Notes: a model not told the origin generated them from the sequence alone. A stretch of DNA of 64,000 nucleotides from Aestuariirhabdus sp049985285 (GCF_049985285.1 NZ_JBNIEU010000002.1:1167001-1231000), one strand, 5' to 3'; shown: positions 8,678 through 18,169, counted from the first letter of the stretch. Translations and numbers: made by a program.

Positions 8678-9457
8678 CTAGGCGAAGTTAGCGCGCGGAA
8701 ATATTGATTTTTTACTCGATGGAGCCGCCAGTTGCTGAAAAACGGAATCCCGTATCGACCCGTAAAGTTCTGCCATCTCCGTGGTTAGGTGGCAAGTGAG
8801 ATCCTCTTTGGGAATAAAGTACAGCGCGCGTTCACCATGGTAATCCATAATATCGCTGCCTTGTTGAAACATTACACCAAAGCGCAATAAGTGGCGTGCC
8901 AGGCGGGGTTCCATCATCGCAAAAACGTAGTCGATACTTGCCAGGTCAACGATCGCCATCCCCGCGAGATAAAGCCCCATCGCGATGTGCGGAAAATGTC
9001 GTTTTTCTTCAGCGGTCGCCTGAGGGGCTCGAGCGGGAAGGGGGATAGCCGCTGTGGATTCGTCTTTTCTGCGTCGGAAAGAGGAGGGGACGGCCAAGCG
9101 GGAGGCTTCTCCATAGGAGACTGTATTTAAAATCGCGAGATCAAACTGATCCTTGGATATATGCTGGGCGCAATATTTCTCAAAAGGAGCCATTTGAGCC
9201 GAATCTACAGGATCTGGAATAACCAGTCGCACACAGCCAGCTGGAGTATTGGTTCGGTTGTGATAAATAAGACTATGAATAGAGTAACGATCGAAATCAT
9301 CACGCTCAACTTCCTCTGGCGACGAATCCTCCCACCCAAATTCACGTGCGAACACATCGTAACGGATGCGGAAAACCTCGGTTTGGAGCTCGGGAGTTAA
9401 CGCGAGTGCCACCCTGAAATAGCTGTTGAACTCTTCGCAGATGGACATTTTAGCCAT
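8678..9457 (-). CDS. PEP-CTERM/exosortase-associated acyltransferase (autoinducer-synthase fold), copy 1
   Basis: The 259-residue protein has the LuxI/FeeM-like N-terminal pattern: R32, F36, E39, W42, then D53, D54 and D56, followed by a G-C-V-R-L strand. This fits the GNAT-like acyltransferase family that accompanies exosortase loci (TIGR03694 as I recall). The family probably moves an acyl chain from acyl-ACP or acyl-CoA to an amino group; its product is not established. The start at 9457 is supported by CGGAG 7 nt upstream. It heads a two-gene operon with the ThiF-like gene and diverges from a second copy at 9648. Residues about 125-145 (KDESTAAIPLPARAP) look like a flexible insertion. Confidence 0.75.
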   Translation of the reverse strand: MAKMSICEEFNSYFRVALALTPELQTEVFRIRYDVFAREFGWEDSSPEEVERDDFDRYSIHSLIYHNRTNTPAGCVRLVIPDPVDSAQMAPFEKYCAQHISKDQFDLAILNTVSYGEASRLAVPSSFRRRKDESTAAIPLPARAPQATAEEKRHFPHIAMGLYLAGMAIVDLASIDYVFAMMEPRLARHLLRFGVMFQQGSDIMDYHGERALYFIPKEDLTCHLTTEMAELYGSIRDSVFQQLAAPSSKKSIFPRANFA

Positions 9458-9647
9458 TTCGCTACTCCGTTATTAAATCCAAACAACCTTATTAGTGAAT
9501 GATCTAAAAGGGTGCGCACTAAGTCACGTAGTCAATAACTAAAGGATGGTACTCTGACATTTGACGTACCTATTCAAGGAGAATAGCACAGGGAACTGTA
9601 AAAACTGGGGGCGGTTAGGTTAATTGGCTTAGGCTATTGGGGAAACA

Positions 9648-10298
9648 ATGAACAATCGGTTATATGAGGTGTTCGTAGCAGATACCGAATTTGCTAAAAC
9701 TATAAACTACCACGTGAGGTATCAGGTCTATTGCGAGCAAAAGCAATATGAAAGCCCATGTGATGAGTTTATAGACCAGGAGCGCGATGAGTGGGACGAA
9801 CGCTCGGTACATTTTATTGTTCGTGATCAGCTCAGTGGTGAGTGGTGTGCTGCACTCAGGCTTGTCAAACCCGTCACCGGATTGCAATTACCGCTGGAAA
9901 ATATCAGTAAAATTAATGAGGAGTGTATAAGGGGAAAACGTCATCAGGCGGTTGAACTCTCCCGCCTCTGTAAACCGAAATCGGGGTCTTATGAAAGTCT
10001 GGGAAAACGGACGGACGGAGAAGTTATTCAAGCGTTGGTCTCATCGGTTGCCAGATACTGCCACGATCACGGATACGATGAGTTGTTTTGCCTTACATCC
10101 CCCTCAATTGTTCGCCTGATGCCAAGGCGCTGGAAGCTAAATGCGGTTGGTCCTGCAGCAGAGCACCGAGGCCTTAGGCGGCCTTACTGGCTGGATATTG
10201 ACAGTATTTTAGATTTTTGTGACGAAAAAATGCCAGATGTAGGCTATAGGAATTTTTCCTGCGCGTTTGGCGGAAATGCCATGGCATCGGTATTTTGA
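9648..10298 (+). CDS. PEP-CTERM/exosortase-associated acyltransferase (autoinducer-synthase fold), copy 2
   Basis: At 216 residues this is a shorter relative of the product at 8678-9457. It keeps the same framework: R24, Y28, E30, Y34, then two spaced Asp residues and a later A-L-R-L strand, with an ELSRL motif where LuxI-type enzymes have E-x-S-R. The Trp and Phe of copy 1 are Tyr here, which suggests a different acyl or acceptor pocket. GGGGAAA precedes the ATG at 9648. It is divergent from copy 1 and stands alone before the XrtA operon promoter. A role in acylating an amine in the exosortase system is inferred; the substrate is unknown. Confidence 0.7.
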   Translation: MNNRLYEVFVADTEFAKTINYHVRYQVYCEQKQYESPCDEFIDQERDEWDERSVHFIVRDQLSGEWCAALRLVKPVTGLQLPLENISKINEECIRGKRHQAVELSRLCKPKSGSYESLGKRTDGEVIQALVSSVARYCHDHGYDELFCLTSPSIVRLMPRRWKLNAVGPAAEHRGLRRPYWLDIDSILDFCDEKMPDVGYRNFSCAFGGNAMASVF

Positions 10299-10400
10299 TC
10301 GCGTTTTAGAATAAAAATAATTTGTATACTTCTTATTGTTGAGTGAAGAGCGTAAACGCACTTTATATTCAAAAGTTTCCGTAAAAAAGCCGCATAAAAA

Positions 10401-10428
10401 TTGCTGACTTCCGAATTGGGTATATAAT
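10401..10428 (+). promoter_or_regulatory. Sigma-70 promoter of the XrtA exopolysaccharide operon
   Basis: TTGCTG (10401-10406), a 16-nt spacer and a perfect TATAAT (10423-10428) precede the export gene start at 10467 by a short leader of about 30 nt. It is the best sigma-70 match before the long plus-strand gene run. Confidence 0.7.
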
Positions 10429-10466
10429 TTTTTCTTAGCATCCAGCATCTAACGGAGTAGATCGAG

Positions 10467-11099
10467 ATGATAAGAAGAAATAGCCAACTTTTTGGCGTGG
10501 TGCTTTTCCTGTCCCTAGCGGCATGTAATTCGAATCCTCATCCTCCTTTGGATTCGGCAACGCTTTATGAGCCGATTACCACATCGCCTGCGGACTATCG
10601 TTATTTGATCGGTCCAGGAGATGATCTGGAAGTTTTCGTTTGGCGAAATCCAGAGGTATCGACAACCGTTACGGTTCGCCCTGACGGATTCATCACCACT
10701 CCTTTAGTAGAGGATGTCCCTGTCAGCGGTAAAACGCCGACAGAGGTTGCGCGTCTTCTGGAAAAGGAGCTATCCGCGTTTATACGAGACCCTCTGGTAA
10801 CCGTGATGACTCAGGATCACCTGGGACCGTTTAGTGAGCAGGTTCGCATTGTCGGTGAAGCGGAAACACCTGAATTCTTACCCTATGTCGAAGATATGAC
10901 CCTGCTTGACGTCATGATTGCCGTTGATGGGCTTACTGATTTTGCGGACGGGAATCGCGCAAGCATCGTGCGGGTGTCGGGCGGTGAGCAACGACAATAC
11001 GGTGTTCGCCTGGATGACCTGATTAAGGACGGTGATATCTCCGCGAACGTAAATATGTTGCCTGGCGATATTCTTATCATCCCAGAAACATTTTTCTAA
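10467..11099 (+). CDS. XrtA-associated polysaccharide export lipoprotein (Wza/EpsA-like)
   Basis: A 210-residue outer-membrane lipoprotein. The signal peptide ends in the lipobox LAAC, with C20 as the lipidation site. The poly_export domain follows (YLIGPGDDLEVFVW near 46-59) and then a SLBB-like region (VRIVGEAETP). It fits the short export protein of exosortase A loci (TIGR03027 as remembered) and should form or line the outer-membrane export channel with the chain-length protein encoded 21 bp downstream. It is the first gene after the promoter at 10401-10428, with CGGAG about 9 nt before the ATG. Confidence 0.88.
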   Translation: MIRRNSQLFGVVLFLSLAACNSNPHPPLDSATLYEPITTSPADYRYLIGPGDDLEVFVWRNPEVSTTVTVRPDGFITTPLVEDVPVSGKTPTEVARLLEKELSAFIRDPLVTVMTQDHLGPFSEQVRIVGEAETPEFLPYVEDMTLLDVMIAVDGLTDFADGNRASIVRVSGGEQRQYGVRLDDLIKDGDISANVNMLPGDILIIPETFF

Positions 11100-11120
11100 G
11101 CTTGTCGCCAGGAGCACGTT

Positions 11121-12674
11121 ATGCAGGAAACACTCGACCTGCTGGTTAACTATGCTCGCGAATTTAAGCGGCGCCAGTGGTTCATTCTCATGTTAAGTGG
11201 TGCCCTTTGCCTGCTCGGTTGGTATGGGGTATCTCATGTGCCGGATAAATTCGAGGCAAATGCCAAGGTTTATATTGATACCCAAAGTATCTTGAGACCA
11301 CTACTCAGTGGTTTAACGGTGCAGGCCAACACAAAGCAGCAGGTAACGCTACTGGTCAAAACATTATTGAGTAAGCCTAACGTAGAGCGGCTGCTAAAAA
11401 TGGCAGATTTGGATGCAGGAACGAAAACCGAGCTGCAGTATAAAGATCTGGTACGTAGCCTTCAGAAGGAGATAACCTTAACGAAAGAGAGGCGCGACAA
11501 TATTTTTTCCATCCGCTACATGAGTTCTGATAAACAGGTTGCAAAAAGAGTGGTGGACTCCGTGCTGACCCTCTTTATGGAAAGTTCTGTTGGCGAAAAC
11601 CGGGAAGATACGATTAACGCCAAACGCTTTATCGATCAGCAGTTGGTCGAGTATGAAAACAGGCTGAAATCTAGCGAAGTAGAATTGATGAATTTTAAGA
11701 AGAAGCATCTAGGTATGATGCCATCCGACGGTGTTGATTATTATCAGAGGCTACAAGCGGCAAGTAGAAAGCTTGAAGAAGCCAGGCTACTACTTCAAGA
11801 GCTGGAGAGCGAAAGAGAATCTGTGGAGGACCAATTGGCCGGAATGCAAGAGGGAACGAGCATGAGGGTAACACCGTCAACCTATGTGTCTCCCTCTATT
11901 TCGACGAGATACGATGTTCGCGTTGCCAAACTTGAATCCCAGCTGGATGAGTTGCTGTTAAAGTACACAAAAAATCACCCCGATGTAAGGAATATGGAAG
12001 AACAGCTGGCAGTACTCGTTACAGCGCAAGAAAAAGAGCGGAAAGCCGCGATGAGGCACCAGCCTAAAGTCGTTCAGGGAGGTGCCGCCGGAGTCATCGG
12101 CGGGGTGGATTTGCACAACCACCTTAAGCTCGCGTTATCAGATCTAAACACCAAGATCGCCTCAATGGCTATCCGTCTAACTGCTTATGAGAAGGAGGAG
12201 CAGGAGCTCAAAGTTCTTGTTGATACCATCCCGGATATTGAAGTTCAGCTTGGTGAGTTGAATAGAGACTATGGAATTACAAAAAAACGCTATAACGAAC
12301 TACTGGCACGTAGAGAGTCTGTAGAGATATCGCGCAAAGCATCTCAGGATACAGATGATTTGCAGTTTAAAGTCATTGAACCCCCTGCGGTATCAGATAA
12401 ACCGAGTTGGCCTAATAGAACGATGCTTTTTTCATTTGTGCTGCCTGCATCTATCGGTGTTACATCGAGTCTGGCGCTGCTCCTGATTATTATTAACCCC
12501 CGAGTCATGTCTGCCAAATATGGGGCTGAAATAAGCGGGTACCCGGTAATCGGAAGCGTATCAATGGTCAGAAGCGCGGATGATATTCGTAAGGGAAGGT
12601 TTTTTCAGGCCCTCTTTTTTCTTCTTTTTGCGGCCTTAGTATTGGCTAACGTAATCGTCGCTATTAACCAGTAA
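11121..12674 (+). CDS. XrtA system polysaccharide chain-length determinant (Wzz/PCP family)
   Basis: The 517-residue inner-membrane protein has a transmembrane helix near residues 20-38, a long periplasmic part rich in heptads (about 170-250 and 345-390, coiled coil), and a second membrane region after about residue 430, with another hydrophobic stretch near 495-515. The N-terminal Wzz segment (FEANAKVYIDTQSILRPLL) is typical of the exosortase-linked subfamily (TIGR03007). It lacks the C-terminal kinase domain; the kinase is the separate next gene. It should control chain length and couple the polymerase to export. Confidence 0.88.
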   Translation: MQETLDLLVNYAREFKRRQWFILMLSGALCLLGWYGVSHVPDKFEANAKVYIDTQSILRPLLSGLTVQANTKQQVTLLVKTLLSKPNVERLLKMADLDAGTKTELQYKDLVRSLQKEITLTKERRDNIFSIRYMSSDKQVAKRVVDSVLTLFMESSVGENREDTINAKRFIDQQLVEYENRLKSSEVELMNFKKKHLGMMPSDGVDYYQRLQAASRKLEEARLLLQELESERESVEDQLAGMQEGTSMRVTPSTYVSPSISTRYDVRVAKLESQLDELLLKYTKNHPDVRNMEEQLAVLVTAQEKERKAAMRHQPKVVQGGAAGVIGGVDLHNHLKLALSDLNTKIASMAIRLTAYEKEEQELKVLVDTIPDIEVQLGELNRDYGITKKRYNELLARRESVEISRKASQDTDDLQFKVIEPPAVSDKPSWPNRTMLFSFVLPASIGVTSSLALLLIIINPRVMSAKYGAEISGYPVIGSVSMVRSADDIRKGRFFQALFFLLFAALVLANVIVAINQ

Positions 12675-12699
12675 GTTTTTGACCCTGGAAACTGGATGT

Positions 12700-13683
12700 A
12701 TGGATACCATAGAGAAAGCATTACGCAAGGGCTCCGAAGGTAAAACACAATCTGCTACTTTGCCGCTATCAGAAGATTGCGGTATGCCCAAAGTTGAAGA
12801 TGGCACGGTTGAAAAATCTGTGTCAGGAGTCGGGTTGTCATCAAAAAACAAAAATGTTGAATACCCAAGAAATAAGCATGCCGAAACGAGGGCTGTTGTA
12901 CCCGGAGGTGCTGGCGGGATTAGTAGTGGTGATGATGTCGCTATATCTTCTGACAGCAAGATGGGAGATTTTATTACCATTAAAAATGAGCTATTAAAAT
13001 CAAAAAACATTATGGTTCCTAGTGAAGATCGGTCTCTAATTAAAGAGCAGTATCGACATCTGAAGCGTTCTATACTTGGTAAGGCTTTTGGTAGTGATAA
13101 TGCGGTCAAGCGTAAATTGTCGAATTTGGTAATGGTGACAAGCGCCAGCCCTCGGGAAGGAAAAACATTTACCACCTTGAATCTGGCCTTGAGTATAGCG
13201 CTTGAACAGGATAGAAAAATCTTGTTAGTCGATGCTGATGTGGTACAGCCGTCGATAAACTCAGTGCTCGAAATTGATTCATCGCTGGGCATTGTTGACT
13301 ATTTAAATAGTGATGAGATCGAATTCGAAAATATTCTTCATAAAACCAGTGTTGACAACTTATCACTAGTCCTGGCTGGGAGTAGACACCATCTAACAAA
13401 TGAATTGCTCGCCAGTGAAAGTATGAGGGCTCTGATGAATGAGCTCTCAACACGTTATCCCGACCGGATTGTAATGTTGGACACTCCACCTTTGTGTCTT
13501 ACAACAGAGGCGGCAATTTTGGCGTCCCTGGTTGGTCAGGTTATCGTGGTAGTCGAGGAGGGTACAACAACCCAGAGACGCCTTAAAGAAGCGCTTGGGT
13601 TAATTGGTGATCATCCAGACGTTAGTTTGCTCATGAACAAATGCAGTTCTGCCAAGGAAGGTAGTTATTATGGATACTACTAG
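12700..13683 (+). CDS. XrtA-associated tyrosine autokinase (BY-kinase, CpsD-like)
   Basis: This 327-residue cytoplasmic BY-kinase carries a Walker A variant in SASPREGKTFTT (about residues 147-158), a Walker A' in LLVDADVVQPS (about 176-186), a Walker B near VMLDTPP (about 256-262) and a C-terminal tyrosine cluster, GSYYGYY. It partners the chain-length protein and cycles between phosphorylated and free states during export. The ATG at 12700 (MDTIEKALRKG) is chosen over a TTG at 12679 because this N-terminus is the conserved one. Residues about 20-100 are low-complexity and linker-like. The gene overlaps the next start by 14 bp. Confidence 0.88.
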   Translation: MDTIEKALRKGSEGKTQSATLPLSEDCGMPKVEDGTVEKSVSGVGLSSKNKNVEYPRNKHAETRAVVPGGAGGISSGDDVAISSDSKMGDFITIKNELLKSKNIMVPSEDRSLIKEQYRHLKRSILGKAFGSDNAVKRKLSNLVMVTSASPREGKTFTTLNLALSIALEQDRKILLVDADVVQPSINSVLEIDSSLGIVDYLNSDEIEFENILHKTSVDNLSLVLAGSRHHLTNELLASESMRALMNELSTRYPDRIVMLDTPPLCLTTEAAILASLVGQVIVVVEEGTTTQRRLKEALGLIGDHPDVSLLMNKCSSAKEGSYYGYY

Positions 13684-15220
13684 GCTGGAATGTTATTTCT
13701 CCCCAGAAGGATCTCTATCTAAATCCAAAGTGGTATTGCTACGAAGCAGAATTGCCTTTTTGGCAACAGTTTTTCTCGTGTCAATGCTTGATGCCGATCA
13801 AGCGAATGCGAACCGTTGGGATTTTACGCCTAGCCTGGCAGCTGATCTTGCCTACTCAGATAATGTCGACCTAACAAATACAAATGAAAAAGATGATTGG
13901 GTGCTACAGATTCGTCCTGCACTTGAGTTTTCCAAGCGCGCTGGAAGAATAGACGTAGGTGGACGTTACAGCCTTCAGCGAGCGCAGTACCTGAATGAGA
14001 CGGATAATAACGATACTTATCATCAGTTAAGAAGTGGGCTGAAAGCCGAACTAGTAAGAAATAATTTGTTCTTTAACGCCTCTGCCAATGCACGGCAAAG
14101 CTTGGTTGATTTTGGGCGCCCGGGGAGCTCAGACAATATCAGTGGATCAGATAACCGGGCGACAGTAATAGATTACGAGCTAGAACCGGTTTACAAAGCC
14201 AACTTCGCCAACAAAGCTAATTTTACAGCGAAGTACCGCTATAGCTCGGTACTCTACGATGGCAATTCTGGTAGGGGGTCTGACAGTAGCCAGTATGGCT
14301 ACACTCTGACGTTGAACAGCGATAATAATAGCCGCGACTATTTTTGGGTGCTTACTACCAGGGAGGAGACGACTGACTACGATTCTGATAACGATACAAA
14401 GGTTACCGATAGCTGGGCGCGTGTTGGGTATTTTTTGACCAGAAGGCTCAATGTTAATGGCACCTATGGGTACGAAAAGCAAAATAACGATCAGGATAAT
14501 CTTCGTGATGATCCGGATGGTAGCTACTGGTCAGTTGGTTTTCGCTGGGAACCTAGCGACACATCTTCGGTAAGTGCCTCGATGGGTGAACGCTATTATG
14601 GCGACAGTTATAGCCTTGATATTTCACAAAGGCACCGCCGTAACACCTTTACACTGGGATATAGCGATCTTCAAACAAGCACGAGAGACCAGTTTATATC
14701 TTCACCTAATGGATTTATATGTCCGGAAGGGACCGATCTTTCTGGATGTCGACCTGTTGATGACGCCTTGCCGATCGGATTGCAGATCGGTGTTGGGGAG
14801 GTTTTGGTCGGTGATAATGCGATTGATACCGGAATAAATGATCAGGTGTTTGTGTCCAAAACCTGGCGATTTGGATACGCCTACGCGTATCAGAAAAGTA
14901 GAGTCAATATTACCGGGTTCCACCAGAAAAGAGAGTATCAAACAGTATTAGGAGAAGAAAAGAGTACGGGTGGAACTACGTCTTATACGCTAACGCATAA
15001 TCCGAGGTTATCATCCAGTTTTTCCTATGGGCATACAAAAGACCAGCTTTTTGATGGTGAGGAATATCGTACAAATCGTTTTAGCTACAGGGTTGTAAGG
15101 AATCTTGATCCTGATACAGATGCTAATTTCCGAGTTTCACATAGCCGCCGTACAGGAGATATTTCTACCTCGGAGTACAAAGAGATACGTTTTGTCGTAG
15201 GTGTTTTACGGAATTTTTAA
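13670..15220 (+). CDS. PEP-CTERM system-associated outer-membrane beta-barrel protein
   Basis: The 516-residue protein has an N-terminal signal segment (hydrophobic about 28-42, likely cleaved after QANA) and then alternating amphipathic strands rich in Tyr, Arg, Asp and Ser, ending in Phe as outer-membrane proteins do. It matches the TIGR03016-type barrel of exosortase A loci. It probably acts in outer-membrane passage or anchoring of the polymer. A Cys pair lies in an external-loop-like insertion near residue 350-360 (FICPEGTDLSGC). The coding start lies inside the end of the kinase gene. Confidence 0.82.
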   Translation: MDTTRLECYFSPEGSLSKSKVVLLRSRIAFLATVFLVSMLDADQANANRWDFTPSLAADLAYSDNVDLTNTNEKDDWVLQIRPALEFSKRAGRIDVGGRYSLQRAQYLNETDNNDTYHQLRSGLKAELVRNNLFFNASANARQSLVDFGRPGSSDNISGSDNRATVIDYELEPVYKANFANKANFTAKYRYSSVLYDGNSGRGSDSSQYGYTLTLNSDNNSRDYFWVLTTREETTDYDSDNDTKVTDSWARVGYFLTRRLNVNGTYGYEKQNNDQDNLRDDPDGSYWSVGFRWEPSDTSSVSASMGERYYGDSYSLDISQRHRRNTFTLGYSDLQTSTRDQFISSPNGFICPEGTDLSGCRPVDDALPIGLQIGVGEVLVGDNAIDTGINDQVFVSKTWRFGYAYAYQKSRVNITGFHQKREYQTVLGEEKSTGGTTSYTLTHNPRLSSSFSYGHTKDQLFDGEEYRTNRFSYRVVRNLDPDTDANFRVSHSRRTGDISTSEYKEIRFVVGVLRNF

Positions 15221-15232
15221 AAGGCCAGGGAT

Positions 15233-16240
15233 ATGTACGAAAAGTACTACGGTTTCACAAGTAAACCCTTTCAACTTAGCCCGGATCCGAGGTTCTATTT
15301 CAGTAGCCGGGGGCATAGCAGGGCAATGTCTTACCTGCGCTATGGGCTTGGACAATGTGATGGTTTTATTATTATTACCGGCGGAGTAGGCACCGGTAAA
15401 ACTACGTTAATCAAGATGCTATTTTCTGATCTCGATCAGGAACAGATTGTTGCCGCCAACATTGTGACGACTAACGTGGAGTCAGAAGACTTGATGAGGA
15501 TGGTGTCCTCGGCGTTTAGTTTACCAACGGAAGGTTTAACAAAGGCAGATCTGTTGCGTCAGTTTGAAGCCTTTTTGCTCGCGTGCGACTCCCATGGACG
15601 TAGGGTGTTATTGGTTATTGACGAAGCCCAGAATCTACCGAAATCCTCGCTAGAAGAGCTCCGCATGCTTTCAAATTTTCAGATTAGTAACCGCCCTTTA
15701 TTACAGAGCTTTTTGCTTGGACAGGAAGAGTTTAGAGATACGCTCCAGTCTGACGGGCTTGAACAGTTGCGGCAAAGAGTAATTGCTTCCTGTCACCTGG
15801 CCGCTTTAGATCGTGAAGAAACAGGGAACTACATAAATCACCGTCTTACGTTCGTTGGTTGGAGCGACAACCCCTTTATTGAAGAGGGTGCTTACCATGC
15901 CATATACGATTTTACCGATGGAGTGCCCCGTAGAATCAATGTGTTTTGCGACCGACTCTTGCTCTACACCTACCTCGAAGAGCTTTCCGAGATCAATGAA
16001 GCTGTCGTTAAGGCGGTCGCTGATGAAATGAGTGCGGAAATAACCCATACGCGAACAGACAGGGGAGCATCTAGAGAGATTAGCGCGGAAATGACAAAAA
16101 AATTGGCCGATATAGAGGAGGCGGTCGAAAATGTGAAGTTTACAACGGAGTCTTTAGAGGCAGCATTTGCTTCGCGTATGGGTACACTGAAGAAGCTGAT
16201 TCTTAGTATTGATAATCTGGCCAAGCAGAGGTCCGAGTGA
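15233..16240 (+). CDS. XrtA/PEP-CTERM system-associated ExeA-like ATPase
   Basis: A 335-residue AAA-type ATPase related to GspA/ExeA. It starts with MYEKYYGFTSKPFQLSPDPR, the family signature. Walker A is at residues 50-58 (GGVGTGKTT), and Walker B is in VLLVIDEAQNL near 125-135. A short coiled-coil-like tail follows after about residue 270. It is the TIGR03015 type found in exosortase A loci and is likely to energise or organise the export machinery at the inner membrane. Its stop overlaps the next ATG (TGATG). Confidence 0.9.
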   Translation: MYEKYYGFTSKPFQLSPDPRFYFSSRGHSRAMSYLRYGLGQCDGFIIITGGVGTGKTTLIKMLFSDLDQEQIVAANIVTTNVESEDLMRMVSSAFSLPTEGLTKADLLRQFEAFLLACDSHGRRVLLVIDEAQNLPKSSLEELRMLSNFQISNRPLLQSFLLGQEEFRDTLQSDGLEQLRQRVIASCHLAALDREETGNYINHRLTFVGWSDNPFIEEGAYHAIYDFTDGVPRRINVFCDRLLLYTYLEELSEINEAVVKAVADEMSAEITHTRTDRGASREISAEMTKKLADIEEAVENVKFTTESLEAAFASRMGTLKKLILSIDNLAKQRSE

Positions 16241-17346
16241 TGCATATTGTTCATGTGGTAGGAGCTCGCCCAAACTTCGTTAAGATGGCGCCTTTGTTCC
16301 AAGAGATTGCCGCAATAACTGGAGTGCGACAAACAATTTTACACACAGGGCAACATTTCGATCCGGAAATGTATCAGATTTTTTTTGATCAGTTCGGCCT
16401 TCCCCAACCGGATATTCAACTTGGAATTACCGGGGGCAGCGTTAATGATCAACTATCGCGCATGGTCGGGGCCATGGATCCTATTTTTGGATCGATGAGT
16501 GGCGCTGTTGTTGTCGTCTATGGCGATGTGACTTCAACCCTGGCCGCCGCCCTTGTAGCTGTTCGCTACTCTCATTTTTTGGTCCATGTCGAAGCAGGTC
16601 TACGAAGTTTTGATACCACCATGCCAGAGGAGATTAACCGGATGGTGGTGGATCGCTTGGCCAACCGTTTGTATGTCACGGAAAAATCGGGACTTGAACA
16701 TTTAGCTAATGAAGGTGTAGATCCAGATAAGGTTGTTTTTGCCGGAAATATAATGATTGATTCGTTATACCGCTATATTGAACAAACACCTTCAGCTGAA
16801 ACGATTGAGCCTAGAATCGCCGGGAGTAAAAATTATGGTGTTCTCACGCTCCACCGGCCTGGAAATGTTGATTTTGAAGGCCGGCTCCATGCTGTTATGG
16901 AGGGTATCTCCTCAGTAGCCAGGGATTTTCCAGTTGTGTTTCCTCTGCATCCTCGAACCCGGGAACGATGCAAAGCGTTTGGTATAGACCTGGATTCTAT
17001 CCCGGGTCTTATTGTGCGCGAGCCCATGAGCTATATAGATATGCTATCTATCGTAAAGGGAGCGACTGTTGTTTTGACTGATTCCGGCGGATTACAAGAG
17101 GAGACCGCGGCCTTATCCATACCCTGCGTTACGATTCGCGATAATACGGAACGGCCAGTAACAATTTTATGCGGAGCTAATCGGTTAGTAAAACCCAACA
17201 AGGGTGCAATCATAAAGGGCGTGGAGGAGGCATTAAAACCCGGGAGGAAGATGTCTATTCCGCCTCTTTGGGATGGGAGGACTGCGAATCGAATAGCTAA
17301 CGATTTGGTCAGCCAGGTTACGAACTCGGAGGAAGCCTGTGCTTAA
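16240..17346 (+). CDS. wecB: UDP-N-acetylglucosamine 2-epimerase (non-hydrolysing)
   Basis: The 368-residue enzyme has the WecB N-terminus VVGARPNFVKMAPL, a central VEAGLRSF motif and late TDSGGLQEE for UDP binding. It interconverts UDP-GlcNAc and UDP-ManNAc, so ManNAc or a derivative such as ManNAcA is probably in the polymer, although no UDP-ManNAc dehydrogenase lies in the window. The ATG at 16240 is chosen (GAGG 8 nt upstream); a GTG at 16237 would add one residue. It overlaps the deacetylase gene by 8 bp. Confidence 0.92.
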   Translation: MHIVHVVGARPNFVKMAPLFQEIAAITGVRQTILHTGQHFDPEMYQIFFDQFGLPQPDIQLGITGGSVNDQLSRMVGAMDPIFGSMSGAVVVVYGDVTSTLAAALVAVRYSHFLVHVEAGLRSFDTTMPEEINRMVVDRLANRLYVTEKSGLEHLANEGVDPDKVVFAGNIMIDSLYRYIEQTPSAETIEPRIAGSKNYGVLTLHRPGNVDFEGRLHAVMEGISSVARDFPVVFPLHPRTRERCKAFGIDLDSIPGLIVREPMSYIDMLSIVKGATVVLTDSGGLQEETAALSIPCVTIRDNTERPVTILCGANRLVKPNKGAIIKGVEEALKPGRKMSIPPLWDGRTANRIANDLVSQVTNSEEACA

Positions 17347-18157
17347 TGCAATGACCGTAGATGTTGAGGAGTATTTTCAAGTATCTGCGTTTTCAGATGT
17401 TGTTAAGCGAAGTGAGTGGCCGAACTACGAAAGCCGCGTGCGTGAGAGTATGGATCGCATTCTCGGTCTATTTGAATCCCATGATATGAAAGCGACGTTT
17501 TTTATCTTGGGGTGGATCGCGCGCCAACATCCGCAATTGGTTAAGCAGATCCACCGGCAGGGTCATGAGGTGGCGAGCCATGGAATGTATCATGAGCGGG
17601 TGACAGAACTTACCTCCCAGCAGTTTTCTACTGACCTTATCGATTCTCGTATGCTGCTAGAAGATATCACAGGAGCACAGGTAAAAGGATATAGAGCCCC
17701 GTCATTTTCCCTACCTCTTACGACCCAATCCTATGAAATTTTGGCAGACGCAGGATACCGTTATAGTTCGAGTGTGTACCCGATAAAACATGATCACTAT
17801 GGAGAACCAAACGCGGAACGATTTAACTTCGAAGGCGGTAGCGGTGTTCTTGAGGTGCCAATCAGTACCCTAAGAATATTGGGAAGAAATTTCCCTGCCG
17901 GTGGGGGAGGTTTTTTTCGTTTGCTTCCCTATCACTATCATAAGATGGGGTTTTCGAGATTAAACAAGGTTGAGGGAAAGGCGGGTGTTTTCTATATGCA
18001 CCCCTGGGAAATTGATGCGGAACAGCCACGGCCTATTGGGATTTCAGCAAAAGGACGTTTTCGCCATTACCTAAATTTAAAAAAAACCTATGGTCGATTG
18101 GCCCGTTTGCTTGATGACTATGTCTGGTCAAGTATTGAACAGGTTTACCAGTTTTAG
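17339..18157 (+). CDS. XrtA system polysaccharide deacetylase (NodB domain, DUF3473 type)
   Basis: A 272-residue deacetylase of the exosortase-linked family (TIGR03006). Visible NodB motifs are the catalytic Asp in MTVDVEEYF, SHGMYH with H-x3-H, YRAPSFS and the late MHPWEID histidine. No signal peptide is evident, so it is predicted to act in the cytoplasm or at the inner face. It likely removes N-acetyl groups from the repeat unit or a precursor. The start is GTG at 17339, with GGAGGA 5 nt upstream inside the epimerase gene. Confidence 0.9.
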   Translation: MLNAMTVDVEEYFQVSAFSDVVKRSEWPNYESRVRESMDRILGLFESHDMKATFFILGWIARQHPQLVKQIHRQGHEVASHGMYHERVTELTSQQFSTDLIDSRMLLEDITGAQVKGYRAPSFSLPLTTQSYEILADAGYRYSSSVYPIKHDHYGEPNAERFNFEGGSGVLEVPISTLRILGRNFPAGGGGFFRLLPYHYHKMGFSRLNKVEGKAGVFYMHPWEIDAEQPRPIGISAKGRFRHYLNLKKTYGRLARLLDDYVWSSIEQVYQF

Positions 18158-18169
18158 ACGGAGGCAAGG

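Noticed and set aside
12636..13292. Long open frame (about 218 codons) antisense to the tyrosine kinase
   Set aside because: The kinase frame has all family motifs; the antisense product is low-complexity with no recognisable domain or ribosome-binding site.
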